From positions 1,736,001 to 1,800,000 of the forward strand of contig NZ_CP182486.1 in assembly GCF_052327305.1 (NCBI RefSeq): a DNA stretch of 64,000 nt. Reading direction: 5' to 3'. The DNA comes from Sphingobium sp052327305 (GTDB lineage Bacteria; Pseudomonadota; Alphaproteobacteria; Sphingomonadales; Sphingomonadaceae). The number at the start of each line of letters is the position of its first letter. Within the stretch, counting starts at the first letter, position 1. Shown piece by piece: positions 16,100-24,353 of this stretch. The position numbers and the translations under genes were made by a program. A model generated the notes under the pieces. The model saw nothing but the letters and a program-made list of their open reading frames with translations, did no database searches and was not told the origin of the DNA.

Positions 16100-16813
16100 T
16101 TAAGCGGAGGTTTTTTCCAGTGGCTCGAAGCGTGGCGGCAGTTCGAAGAGCGAGACGAACTGCGACTCCAGGGCAGCATCGCCTTTCCCCGTGAGAACTC
16201 CGGCGCGCGTGAGTTCGGATAGCGGGACTTTGCCGTAGAAGCGCGCAGCGAGACCGCGCGCGGTACCGCTATAGCTGAGGTCGGGCGCATCCGCTTCTCC
16301 CGCGGTCGCATGAAAGACGCCGTCGACCAGCCATGCACGATAGGGAATGCCACCAATATCGAAGCCCAAGGACAGACGAATATCGCCTGCTTTGATCACA
16401 TCGAGGTTTATCTTGAACGAGAGCAGCATCGCCACACCAGTGAGCGGCAACATGCGGTTATGCGCTGGGGAGCGATAGGCCCATTTCGCCATGGCGAGCA
16501 CCATCGGCTCGGCTTCCCGCCCCCATGATGTGAGCCCATAGAGCTGGACATTGGCGGGCGGGGGCAAGCGCAAGCGCTCGATGATGTGGCGCGCTTCCAT
16601 CTCGGTGAGGCGCTGGGTCAGCACATTCGCACTAAGGCCCGGCAGCGCGGCGCGCAGATCCGAGAAGCGACGCGGACCCAGCAAAAGCTCACGGACAACC
16701 AGCAGCGCCCAGCGTTCGCCCACCAGATCGAGGCCGTGGGCGAGTCCGCAGGCATCATCAAACTGGCGTTTCGTCGCAGAAGCAGACCTGTTAGTTTCTT
16801 TTTCTAACTTCAT
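16100..16813 (-). CDS. HxlR-type winged-helix regulator
   Basis: Regulator of 237 residues. The N-terminal half has the HxlR signature: LAHGLDLVGERWALLVVREL, GPRRFSDLRAALPGLSANVLTQRL and LTSWGREAEP. The C-terminal half (about 120-225) resembles an SCP2-like ligand domain seen in some HxlR proteins. ATG 16813 is preferred; the longer reading to 16891 would overlap the divergent VOC gene start region. It is divergent from a five-gene detoxification operon that it probably controls, perhaps by sensing an electrophile. Confidence 0.85.
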   Translation of the reverse strand: MKLEKETNRSASATKRQFDDACGLAHGLDLVGERWALLVVRELLLGPRRFSDLRAALPGLSANVLTQRLTEMEARHIIERLRLPPPANVQLYGLTSWGREAEPMVLAMAKWAYRSPAHNRMLPLTGVAMLLSFKINLDVIKAGDIRLSLGFDIGGIPYRAWLVDGVFHATAGEADAPDLSYSGTARGLAARFYGKVPLSELTRAGVLTGKGDAALESQFVSLFELPPRFEPLEKTSA

Positions 16814-16832
16814 AGTTGCTAAATATAACTCT
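16804..16832. promoter_or_regulatory. Possible HxlR operator
   Basis: An AT-rich patch between the divergent genes carries alternating half-sites AACT (16806-16809), AGTT (16814-16817) and AACT (16827-16830), giving two short inverted repeats at the hxlR start. Location suits an autoregulatory site; half-sites are only 4 bp, so this is weak. Confidence 0.3.
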
Positions 16833-16894
16833 CTAAGCCAGTTTCCGCAATGTCGAGTCGCGACGCTGCGGTCGATCAGGTGAGGACACATCCA

Positions 16895-17326
16895 ATGACG
16901 ACACGCATGATCTTTGTGAACTTGCCGGTACGCGATCTCAAAGCCGCGATGCGATTTTACACCGCGCTCGGTTTCGTGAACGAGCCCCGCTTCACTGATG
17001 AGACCGGCGCCTGCATGGTCTGGTCAGAGGCCATCTTCGTGATGCTGCTCACGCATGAGAAGTGGGGGATCTTCACCAGCCGTCCGATCCCGGACAGTGC
17101 AGCCAGTGAAGTGATGCTCGCGCTTTCCCTCGAGAGTCGCGAGGCAGTGGTCGCGATGGCCGACACCGCTGGTCAAAATGGCGGCACGGCCGACATCAAT
17201 CCGGCGCAGGACCACGGCTTCATGATGAGCCGCAGCTTTGCCGACCTCGACGGTCATCTGTGGGAGCCCTTCTGGATGGACCCATCCTTCGCCTCCGGTG
17301 AGGCAGAGATACCGGTGGCCGGCTGA
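16895..17326 (+). CDS. VOC family (glyoxalase-like) protein
   Basis: Small protein of 143 residues with one vicinal-oxygen-chelate domain: FVNLPVRDLKAAMRFYTALGF at the N-terminus and DGHLWEPFWMD at the C-terminus, the usual sites of metal ligands. It resembles lactoylglutathione lyase-like and antibiotic-resistance-like VOC proteins; the exact substrate is unknown. ATG 16895 has GTGAGGA upstream. First gene of the operon divergent from the HxlR regulator, so probably part of a response to reactive electrophiles. Confidence 0.82.
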   Translation: MTTRMIFVNLPVRDLKAAMRFYTALGFVNEPRFTDETGACMVWSEAIFVMLLTHEKWGIFTSRPIPDSAASEVMLALSLESREAVVAMADTAGQNGGTADINPAQDHGFMMSRSFADLDGHLWEPFWMDPSFASGEAEIPVAG

Positions 17327-17379
17327 CCATCCTTGCCGCAGCAGGCCGATTTTACCCCTGACGAAGAAGGAGTTTTGCC

Positions 17380-17739
17380 ATGAGCTATATCGACGGTTTC
17401 ATGTGCCCGGTGCTGCCGGGGAAGAAGGACGCCTATATCGAAATGGCGAAGAAGGCGGCCCCGCTCTTCGTTGAATATGGCGCGATCCGCGTTGTCGAAG
17501 CCTGGAACGACGACATTCAGCCGGGAAAAACGAACGACATGCGCACCGCCGTGATCGCGGAAGCGGGCGAGGACGTGGTCTTCTCATGGATCGAATGGCC
17601 GGACAAGGCGACGCGGGACTCCGCGTGGGGTAAGCTGATGGAAGACGAGCGCATGAAGCCGCCTGAGGACAACCCGATGGCCGGTGCCCGGATGATTTAT
17701 GGTGGCTTCTCCGTCATCCTCGACCACTCGGCCAACTGA
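17380..17739 (+). CDS. DUF1428 family protein
   Basis: Conserved 119-residue protein. MSYIDGFMCPVLPGKKDAY, the middle segment FSWIEWPDKATRD and the C-terminal GARMIYGGFSVIL match DUF1428, a ferredoxin-like (dimeric alpha/beta barrel) fold of unknown function often found beside VOC genes. AAGGAG lies upstream of the ATG. It is the second gene of the operon and probably shares its detoxification role, which remains unproven. Confidence 0.82.
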   Translation: MSYIDGFMCPVLPGKKDAYIEMAKKAAPLFVEYGAIRVVEAWNDDIQPGKTNDMRTAVIAEAGEDVVFSWIEWPDKATRDSAWGKLMEDERMKPPEDNPMAGARMIYGGFSVILDHSAN

Positions 17740-17760
17740 CCCCCGCAAGGAGATCCGACA

Positions 17761-18528
17761 GTGAGCGACCGGCACGGCGCCTTCATTTGGTACGAACTCA
17801 TGACCAGCGATATCGAGGCGGCAAGGGCGTTCTACGAGCCCGTTGTCGGCTGGACGGTGACGGGGCAGTCCGACATGCCCGGCATGGACTATCGGATGAT
17901 ATCGGCGCCCGACGCCATGATCGGCGGCGCAATGCAGATCGATGAGGAGATGGCCAGGGGCGGCGCGCGGCCGGTGTGGCTTGGGTATATCGGCGTGGAG
18001 GATGTCGATGCGACGGTCGCGGCGTTAAAATGGGAGGGCGGCAAGATCCTGATCGAACCGCGCGATATCCCCGATGTCGGCCGCTTTGCGATGGTCACGG
18101 ACCCGCAGGGCGCCCCCTTCTATGTCATGCGCGGTTTCTCGGATGAGGCGAGCACGGCCTTCTCTTCGGATGCGCCGGGTCACTGCGCCTGGAACGAGCT
18201 CTCCACGCCGGATCAGAAAGGCGCACACGCCTTTTACGAAGGCCTGTTCGGCTGGACCAATCCCGACTCGTTGCCGATGGGCGAAATGGGCGAGTACCGC
18301 TTCCTCCTTTCCGGAGACGAGCGCATCGGCGCGACGGTGGAGCAGAAAGACCGGCCCGCGATCTGGCTCTATTATTTCCGCGTTCCGTCCATCCCGGCCG
18401 CAGTCGAGGCGGTGAAGGCCCATGGCGGGGCGATCATGATGGGACCGATGGAAGTGCCAGGCGGCGACCATATCATCATCGGCAGCGATCCACAGGGCGC
18501 GACTTTCGCGCTGGTGGGCCGGGGCTGA
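17761..18528 (+). CDS. Tandem VOC domain protein
   Basis: A 255-residue protein with two glyoxalase-like domains, about 5-125 and 135-253. Each begins with a similar segment (FIWYELMTSDIEAARAFYE and CAWNELSTPDQKGAHAFYE) and ends in DPQGAxF, so it arose by duplication. Such proteins fold as an internal pseudo-dimer. The start is a GTG with AAGGAG 10 bases upstream. Substrate unknown; the operon context suggests isomerisation or hydrolysis of a reactive aldehyde or an adduct. Confidence 0.85.
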   Translation: MSDRHGAFIWYELMTSDIEAARAFYEPVVGWTVTGQSDMPGMDYRMISAPDAMIGGAMQIDEEMARGGARPVWLGYIGVEDVDATVAALKWEGGKILIEPRDIPDVGRFAMVTDPQGAPFYVMRGFSDEASTAFSSDAPGHCAWNELSTPDQKGAHAFYEGLFGWTNPDSLPMGEMGEYRFLLSGDERIGATVEQKDRPAIWLYYFRVPSIPAAVEAVKAHGGAIMMGPMEVPGGDHIIIGSDPQGATFALVGRG

Positions 18529-18549
18529 GCATCAAAGCGGAGAGGACGC

Positions 18550-19041
18550 ATGACCAACAAGCTCACCACATGCCTGTGGTATGACGGCGCGGCCCGCGAG
18601 GCGGCGGAGTTCTATGTGACGCTGCTGCCGGACAGCCATATCGTGACTGCGCTCAAGTCGCCGGCCGATAATCCCTCCATGAAAGAGGGCGGCGAACTGG
18701 TGGTTGAATTCATACTGGCCGGGCAGAGCTTCATCGGCCTTAACGGCGGCCCGAATTTTAAGTTCAACGAGGCGGTGAGCATACAGATACACACCGAGGA
18801 TCAGGCAGAGACCGACAGGCTGTGGGAGGCGATCGTCTCAAACGGCGGCGCGGAGAGCGCCTGCAGCTGGTGCAAGGACAAGTGGGGCATGAACTGGCAG
18901 ATCGTGCCGAGACGCCTCACCGAGCTCATGGCCGATCCCGATCCCGACGTCGCGCGCCGCGTGATGCAGGCGATGATGACCATGCGCAAGATCGACATCG
19001 CGGGGATCGAGCGCGCGGCGGAAGGCAAGACATCTGCATGA
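18550..19041 (+). CDS. PhnB-like VOC superfamily protein
   Basis: A 163-residue protein of the 3-demethylubiquinone methyltransferase-like/PhnB group (a VOC-fold family without proven methyltransferase activity). Evidence: TTCLWYDGAAREAAEFYVTLLP, VVEFILAGQSFIGLNGGP and CSWCKDKWGMNWQIVPRRL. The stop overlaps the GST start as ATGA, so translation is coupled. Fourth gene of the HxlR-linked operon. Confidence 0.85.
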   Translation: MTNKLTTCLWYDGAAREAAEFYVTLLPDSHIVTALKSPADNPSMKEGGELVVEFILAGQSFIGLNGGPNFKFNEAVSIQIHTEDQAETDRLWEAIVSNGGAESACSWCKDKWGMNWQIVPRRLTELMADPDPDVARRVMQAMMTMRKIDIAGIERAAEGKTSA

Positions 19042-19691
19042 GTTACACTCTCTATGCACACCCCTTCTCGTCCTATTGCTGGAAGGTGCTGATCGCGCTC
19101 CACGAGAAGGGCGTGCCTTTCGCCGTGAAGATCGTGGAGGACCCGGCCGCCATGACGGCGCTGCGCCGGCTCTGGCCGCTCGGCAAATTTCCGGTGCTCG
19201 TTGCCGATGGCGCGCCGGTGATCGAATCCACGACGATCATCGAGTTTCTGGACCTGCGCCACCCCGACCAGGCGCCGATGCTGCCCGCCGATTCAACGGC
19301 AGCGCTGGACGTGCGCTTCATGGACCGCATCTTCGACAATCATGTAATGACGCCAATGAACGCGATCGTGCGGGCACATATGCAGACGCCCGACGCACCT
19401 GACGCTAATATAGTGGCCAAAGCGCAGGCAGACCTCGATACCATCTACGCCTGGCTGGACGAGCGGCTGGCAGACCAGGAGTGGGCCAGCGGCATGGACT
19501 TTTCGCTGGCGGACTGCGCTGCCGCGCCATCGCTCTTCTATGCCGACTGGGTGCGCGAAATTCCGGAAAGCCATGTCAATCTACGCGCCTATCGCGCGCG
19601 GCTGAATGCTCGGCCGTCGGTCTCGCGGTGCATCGAGAGCGCCCGGCCCTACAGGGGCTATTTCCCGCCGGGCGCGCCTGAACGGGACTGA
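19038..19691 (+). CDS. Glutathione S-transferase
   Basis: Cytoplasmic enzyme of 217 residues joining glutathione to electrophiles. The thioredoxin-like N-terminal domain (2-80) has YTLYAHPFSSYCWKVLIAL and IESTTIIEFLD (the glutathione-binding ES pair), followed by a helical C-terminal domain with GMDFSLADCAAAP. Translation starts at ATG 19038 inside the preceding stop. As the last gene of the operon it fits with three VOC proteins, since many VOC enzymes act on glutathione adducts. Confidence 0.88.
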   Translation: MSYTLYAHPFSSYCWKVLIALHEKGVPFAVKIVEDPAAMTALRRLWPLGKFPVLVADGAPVIESTTIIEFLDLRHPDQAPMLPADSTAALDVRFMDRIFDNHVMTPMNAIVRAHMQTPDAPDANIVAKAQADLDTIYAWLDERLADQEWASGMDFSLADCAAAPSLFYADWVREIPESHVNLRAYRARLNARPSVSRCIESARPYRGYFPPGAPERD

Positions 19692-19724
19692 CCCTCATAT
19701 CCAAAGTTCTCCGGGGCGAGGCAA

Positions 19725-19753
19725 TTGACATTTCCTGTCCCCTTGCCTATCGG
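19725..19753 (+). promoter_or_regulatory. Near-consensus sigma-70 promoter
   Basis: TTGACA at 19725-19730, 17-base spacer, TATCGG at 19748-19753. It lies between the GST gene and rpmH on the same strand, so it probably drives rpmH, but a terminator-like hairpin at 19768-19793 stands in between. Confidence 0.6.
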
Positions 19754-19767
19754 GCGGCGCGTGGAGC

Positions 19768-19793
19768 GGCCGCCTCATCGGGCGGCCCTTTTT
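19768..19793 (+). terminator. Intrinsic terminator or rpmH leader attenuator
   Basis: A perfect 7-bp GC stem (19768-19774 and 19781-19787), a six-base loop and then CTTTTT. It can end the GST operon transcript, but since a promoter lies just before it, it would also form at the 5' end of an rpmH leader. Confidence 0.75.
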
Positions 19794-19840
19794 GTCGTTC
19801 GCTTGCAGCGGCGATTCGCAGATTTATTGAGGAATGAACG

Positions 19841-19975
19841 ATGAAGCGGACTTTCCAGCCGAGCAACCTTGTTCGCAAGCGCCGTCACGGCTTCCGCGCC
19901 CGCATGGCGACGGCGGCCGGCCGCAAGGTGCTGCGCGCCCGTCGCGCTCGCGGCCGCAAGAGCCTCTCGGCCTGA
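19841..19975 (+). CDS. rpmH: 50S ribosomal protein L34
   Basis: A 44-residue basic protein of the large ribosomal subunit. MKRTFQPSNLVRKRRHGFR and the tail RKVLRARRARGRKSLSA are typical of L34. The length is normal. It is followed 29 bases later by rnpA, the usual arrangement, and begins the rpmH-rnpA-yidD-yidC-engB group. It is too short to appear in many gene scans; a longer reading frame that overlaps it out of phase belongs to the rnpA frame. Confidence 0.97.
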   Translation: MKRTFQPSNLVRKRRHGFRARMATAAGRKVLRARRARGRKSLSA

Positions 19976-20004
19976 GCGACACCTCTTCGCGCGCTTTGGG
20001 TCAA

Positions 20005-20361
20005 ATGACCCGGCGCGCTGATTATCTGGCCGCCAATCGCGGCCTGCGTCAGCCCATGCCAGGCTTTGTCCTGCTCGTGCGCGATCGCCGCGATGGCGAT
20101 CAGGCGATTCGAATCGGCATCACCGTCACCAAGAAGATCGGCGGCGCAGTCGTCCGCAACCGGATGAAGCGGCGTTTTCGGGCACTAGCGCGAGAGTTGT
20201 TGCCTGCTCAGGGTATATCCGGTGCGGACCATGTCCTGATCGGCCGCGAAGGCGGTATCGAGCGCGATTTCGACGCGCTTCGCACCGAACTTGCCAAGGC
20301 GCTGGCCCGGATTGCGGCAAAGGCCCGGCCCGACACGCCGAAAAGTGCCAATGCGTCATGA
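20005..20361 (+). CDS. rnpA: Ribonuclease P protein component
   Basis: Protein subunit of RNase P, which with its RNA trims the 5' ends of tRNA precursors. The 118-residue product has RADYLAANRGLR near the start, the core RIGITVTKKIGGAVVRNRMKRRFR (RNR motif) and a basic C-terminus. ATG 20005 fits the family N-terminus; the upstream open frame runs back across rpmH and is not used. The stop overlaps the yidD start as ATGA. Confidence 0.93.
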   Translation: MTRRADYLAANRGLRQPMPGFVLLVRDRRDGDQAIRIGITVTKKIGGAVVRNRMKRRFRALARELLPAQGISGADHVLIGREGGIERDFDALRTELAKALARIAAKARPDTPKSANAS

Positions 20362-20570
20362 TCGCGCGGCTGATGATCCTCATCGCGCGCGGCTGGCAAC
20401 TCGGGCCAAGTCGCGTTCTGCCCCCCAGCTGTCGCTATCATCCAAGCTGCTCGGCCTATGCGATCGGCGCGGTGCAAAAATATGGCGCGATCAAGGGTGG
20501 CTGGCTGGCAATCAAACGGCTATTGCGCTGCCACCCATGGGGCGGATCGGGCTTCGACCCGGTTCCATGA
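20358..20570 (+). CDS. yidD: Membrane protein insertion efficiency factor YidD
   Basis: A 70-residue membrane-associated helper of YidC-dependent insertion. The family core is clear: CRYHPSCSAYAIGAVQKYG, then GGWLAIKRLLRCHPWG and the C-terminal GFDPVP, with the three conserved cysteines. It overlaps rnpA by four bases (ATGA) and lies 41 bases before yidC, its functional partner. Confidence 0.95.
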   Translation: MIARLMILIARGWQLGPSRVLPPSCRYHPSCSAYAIGAVQKYGAIKGGWLAIKRLLRCHPWGGSGFDPVP

Positions 20571-20611
20571 CAGTGACTGCCAGAGGCATGATTAGCGGGA
20601 AGCGACGATAA

Positions 20612-22318
20612 GTGAACGACAAGCGTAACCTCGTGCTGGCGGCTTTGCTGACCGTCGCCATCCTCTTTGGCTGGCCCTACATCGCCAACCGCTTTTTCCC
20701 CACGGCAAATCCGCCCGCCACCAAGATCGAGGCCGGCAAGGAAGTGGCCGTGCCCAATCCGGCTGCGGACCCGACTGCCCATTCGCCCGCCGCGATCCGC
20801 GACCGCGCGGTCGTGCTGAAGGACAGCCCTCGCGTCGTCATTGATACGCCGCGTCTCAAGGGGTCGATTGCTCTCAAGGGCGCCCGCATCGATGATATCG
20901 TGCTGCCGGACTACCGCGAAACGGTGGCAAAGGATTCGCCACCTGTGCGACTCTTCTCGCCCGCAGGCACGAGCGACGCCTATTTCGCTGGCTTCGGCTG
21001 GTCGGGCGAGGGCCTGAAGGCGCCGGACGGCAATAGCGTCTGGACCGCTGACAAATCCGTCCTGAAGCCCGGCGCGCCGGTGACGCTTCGCTGGGACAAT
21101 GGCGCGGGCCAGCGCTTCGTGATGCGCGTCTCCGTCGACGAGAATTATATGCTCAGTGTCGATCAGACGGTCGAGAATGTCGGCAACGGAACGGTCGCTG
21201 CCCGCCCCTTCGGACTTCTCTCCCGCAATGGCGTCTCGAAAGATGCGTCCACATGGACGATCCACACCGGCCCGATCGGTGTGTTCAACGGCGCCGCTAA
21301 TTACAGCATCAATTTCAAGGATCTTGATGCCGGCACGCCCGAGCGCTTCGGCACGACCGGCGGCTGGATCGGCTTTACGGATCATTACTGGCACGCCGCG
21401 CTCATCCCCGCGCAGGATCGTCCGGTTGACGCACAGTTCCGCGCGAGTTCGGGCCAGCGCTATCAGGCCGACATGAGCTACGCGCCGGTCATTCTGGCGC
21501 CGGGCAAGTCGGTCACCACGACCAGCCGGCTCTTCGTCGGTGCCAAGGAAGCCAAGCTGCTCGAAGCTTATACCGACCAGGGCGGCGTCCAGCTGTTCGA
21601 TCGCGCGATCGACTGGGGCTGGTTCCGCTGGTTCGAGAAGCCGATTTTCTATCTGCTCGACTGGCTGTTCCGCATGATCGGCAATTTCGGCGTCGCGATC
21701 ATCTGCCTCACCTTCATCGTGCGTGGCATCATGTTCCCGATCGCCCAGCGTCAGTTCGCCTCCATGGCGGCAATGCGCGCAGTGCAGCCGAAAATGAAAG
21801 CGATCCAGGAGAAGCACAAGGACGACAAGCTGAAGCAGCAGCAGGAGATCATGGAGCTCTACAAGAAGGAGAAGATCAATCCGCTTGCCGGCTGTCTTCC
21901 CATCTTCCTGCAGATTCCGGTCTTCTTCGCGCTCTACAAGGTGCTGATGCTCGTCGTGGACATGCGCCACCAGCCCTTCGTGCTGTGGATCCGCGACCTG
22001 TCCGCGCCAGATCCCTTGCACATCCTCAACCTGTTCGGTCTGCTGCCCTTCACGCCGCCCTCCTTCCTGGGCATCGGCGTGCTGGCCATCCTGCTTGGCA
22101 TCACCATGTGGCTGCAGTTCAAGCTGAATCCCACGCCGATGGACGACATGCAGAAGCAGGTGTTCGCGATCATGCCGTGGATGATGATGTTCGTCATGGC
22201 GCCGTTTGCCGCGGGCCTGCTCATCTACTGGTGCACATCCAACCTCCTCACCATCGCCCAACAATGGTGGCTTTACCGGAGCCATCCGGTGCTGAGCCAA
22301 CAGGCGGCGGCGAAGTGA
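20612..22318 (+). CDS. yidC: Membrane protein insertase YidC
   Basis: Inserts membrane proteins into the cytoplasmic membrane alone or with SecYEG. The 568 residues start with an N-terminal anchor helix (LVLAALLTVAILFGWPYIAN), a large periplasmic beta domain (about 60-340), then the five-helix YidC/Oxa1 core with FGVAIICLTFIVRGIMFPIA, the charged loop KMKAIQEKHKDDKLKQQQEI, and GCLPIFLQIPVFFALYKVL. The start codon is GTG. Normal alphaproteobacterial length; engB follows after one base. Confidence 0.97.
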   Translation: MNDKRNLVLAALLTVAILFGWPYIANRFFPTANPPATKIEAGKEVAVPNPAADPTAHSPAAIRDRAVVLKDSPRVVIDTPRLKGSIALKGARIDDIVLPDYRETVAKDSPPVRLFSPAGTSDAYFAGFGWSGEGLKAPDGNSVWTADKSVLKPGAPVTLRWDNGAGQRFVMRVSVDENYMLSVDQTVENVGNGTVAARPFGLLSRNGVSKDASTWTIHTGPIGVFNGAANYSINFKDLDAGTPERFGTTGGWIGFTDHYWHAALIPAQDRPVDAQFRASSGQRYQADMSYAPVILAPGKSVTTTSRLFVGAKEAKLLEAYTDQGGVQLFDRAIDWGWFRWFEKPIFYLLDWLFRMIGNFGVAIICLTFIVRGIMFPIAQRQFASMAAMRAVQPKMKAIQEKHKDDKLKQQQEIMELYKKEKINPLAGCLPIFLQIPVFFALYKVLMLVVDMRHQPFVLWIRDLSAPDPLHILNLFGLLPFTPPSFLGIGVLAILLGITMWLQFKLNPTPMDDMQKQVFAIMPWMMMFVMAPFAAGLLIYWCTSNLLTIAQQWWLYRSHPVLSQQAAAK

Positions 22319-22319
22319 C

Positions 22320-23000
22320 GTGAGCGATCCCGCCGAAGAGGCGCAGCGCGCGGAAGCGATCGAGGAGGCCCGGCGCATCTTTGCCGGGCCGATCGGCTTT
22401 CTCAAGAGCGCTCCGGGGCTCAAATTCCTGCCCGATCCGATCGTGTCAGAAGTGGCCTTTGCTGGCCGCTCCAATGTCGGCAAGTCCTCGCTCATCAACG
22501 CGCTGACCAACCGCAACGGCATCGCGCGCACGTCCAACACGCCCGGCCGCACGCAGGAGCTCAACTTTTTCGACGTGGGCGTGACGGAGCTTGAGAACGG
22601 CGCCCTCACGCCGCCGCTCTTCCGCCTCGTCGATATGCCCGGCTATGGCTATGCCAAGGCACCCAAGGATGTTGCAAAGCAGTGGCGCTTTCTGGTGAAC
22701 GACTATCTGCGCGGGCGCGCCGTGCTCAAGCGGGCGCTGGTCCTCATCGATAGCCGGCACGGCATCAAGGACGTGGACCGCACCTTGCTCGACATGCTGG
22801 ACGAGGCGGCGGTTGGCTACCGTCTGGTTCTCACGAAGGCAGACAAGGTGAAGGCGAGCGAATTGGACGCGGTGCGCACAGCGACGCTTGCCGAAGCGCG
22901 GGGACGAACGGCGGCCTATCCGGAGATCATCGCGACCTCCAGCGAGAAGGGCATGGGCTTGCCAGAGCTGCGCGCGGCGGTGATCGAAGCGCTCGCCTGA
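22320..23000 (+). CDS. engB: Ribosome biogenesis GTPase EngB (YihA/YsxC)
   Basis: GTPase of 226 residues needed for 50S subunit assembly. Motifs: G1 GRSNVGKSS at residues 49-57, the TPGRTQ switch I (G2), DMPGYG (G3), TKADK (G4) and the TSSEKG G5 region. The start is GTG, one base after the yidC stop, so it is translated from the same message. It is convergent with a phosphodiesterase gene four bases away. Confidence 0.95.
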   Translation: MSDPAEEAQRAEAIEEARRIFAGPIGFLKSAPGLKFLPDPIVSEVAFAGRSNVGKSSLINALTNRNGIARTSNTPGRTQELNFFDVGVTELENGALTPPLFRLVDMPGYGYAKAPKDVAKQWRFLVNDYLRGRAVLKRALVLIDSRHGIKDVDRTLLDMLDEAAVGYRLVLTKADKVKASELDAVRTATLAEARGRTAAYPEIIATSSEKGMGLPELRAAVIEALA

Positions 23001-23003
23001 TCG

Positions 23004-24353
23004 CTATCTGGACGGCTGCACGTCCAGAGGCTTCACCTCGGCTTGTGGCAGCGAGGTGCCCAGCAGTGCCGCGAGTGTCGGCGCAATTGCCCGCATATCG
23101 ATCACGCCCAGATCCCGCCCCTTGGCGACCCCTTTGCCCATGACCAGCAGGCTGGCATGCAACGCCGGGCTGTTCGGGAAATAACCGTGCATGCCCTTGT
23201 ACGGTGGCGGAAACCGGAGCGGCACGTCCTTGCCGTAGAAGCCGCCGGTCGCCATTCCGGGCTTGAGGCTGACGTAGAAGCTGGCTTCCGGATTGCCGCC
23301 CATCGTGGCGATCTCCGCTTGCTCTACGATCCGCTCGATTCCGTTGGCCGGATCGGCCTTTAGCTTGTCCAGCACCGCAAGAACGCGCGTCTGCAGCGCC
23401 TTGTCGGCCGGCCGTGCCAGCATGATCGCCGCCGATCCGCCCGAGGCCCAGGGCACCGCTTCCCAACTTGCGATCTTGCCATCCGCGCCGACAGTGACCA
23501 GTCCGGCTTCGATGAAAGCGCCATAAATATTGAGCGCGTTGTCGATCGGGACGAAACCGTGGTCACTCACCACGGCAACGGCAGCATCCGGCCGCGCCGC
23601 CAGTTCGGCAGCGACCAGCTTCCCGACCAGCGCATCGATCCGCTCCAATATGGCTTTCGCTTCGGGCGAACCGGGCCCGTAGGCGTGCTCCTCATGATCG
23701 AGGGACGCGAAATACACGGTCATAAATTCCGGCTTTTCGTCTGCGATAAGCTGCGCGGCGAAACGCGCGCGATTCTCATCAGCGACGATGCTCTCATCGA
23801 TTCCGGCCGCATAGGGCTGGCCGACTTCACGTTCCAGCCGCGACTTGAGCCCCGGTGTCGCCAGCGCATCGATGAGCTTGGCGTCGTCGGCATGGCCCGT
23901 GCGCCAGATCTGGGGCATATTATACGTGATGCCCTGTGCGCCGACGCTGACCGGCCAGTGGACATTCGCCGTCCGGATACCGGCCTTCGCCGCCACGCCC
24001 CACAGCGTCTCGCGCTTGTAGTCGGACGCATACCAGAACCAGCCGTCGTGGTTCATCTGCGTGGGATCGAACGTCGTATTGGAGACGATGCCATGGCGCG
24101 CGGGAGCAGCACCAGTCACAAGCGTAGCGTGGCTGGGATAAGTGAGCGTGGGCAGCACCCCGACCACACCGCGCGCATAGCTTCCTTCAGTGAGGAAGCG
24201 CCGGAGATTGGGCACCTTGAGCCCGCGCTTCTCCGCCTCGATCACATCGAGCGGGCGTAGTCCGTCGATCGAGATGAGCAGTACCGGCTCCGCCCCCGCC
24301 GCGACCGGAGCCGCGGCGAAGATCAGAGATGCCAACAGCGGCAGGCGCTTCAT
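23004..24353 (-). CDS. Exported nucleotide pyrophosphatase/phosphodiesterase (NPP/alkaline phosphatase superfamily)
   Basis: Periplasmic metal-dependent hydrolase of 449 residues with a Sec signal peptide ending near AAGA/EP. Metal and catalytic motifs of the NPP family are present: LLISIDGLRP (Asp), PTLTYPSHATLVTG (nucleophile Thr), SLDHEEH, VVSDHGF and HGYFPNSP. It should release nucleotides or phosphate from phosphodiesters. The start overlaps the TonB receptor stop as ATGA, so the receptor probably imports the substrate or product. The exact substrate is unknown. Confidence 0.88.
   Translation of the reverse strand: MKRLPLLASLIFAAAPVAAGAEPVLLISIDGLRPLDVIEAEKRGLKVPNLRRFLTEGSYARGVVGVLPTLTYPSHATLVTGAAPARHGIVSNTTFDPTQMNHDGWFWYASDYKRETLWGVAAKAGIRTANVHWPVSVGAQGITYNMPQIWRTGHADDAKLIDALATPGLKSRLEREVGQPYAAGIDESIVADENRARFAAQLIADEKPEFMTVYFASLDHEEHAYGPGSPEAKAILERIDALVGKLVAAELAARPDAAVAVVSDHGFVPIDNALNIYGAFIEAGLVTVGADGKIASWEAVPWASGGSAAIMLARPADKALQTRVLAVLDKLKADPANGIERIVEQAEIATMGGNPEASFYVSLKPGMATGGFYGKDVPLRFPPPYKGMHGYFPNSPALHASLLVMGKGVAKGRDLGVIDMRAIAPTLAALLGTSLPQAEVKPLDVQPSR

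Noticed and set aside
20456..22609. 717-residue open frame antisense to yidC and engB
   Set aside because: It mirrors two certain core genes; its composition (Arg/His/Asp rich, no domains) is that of a GC-rich shadow frame.
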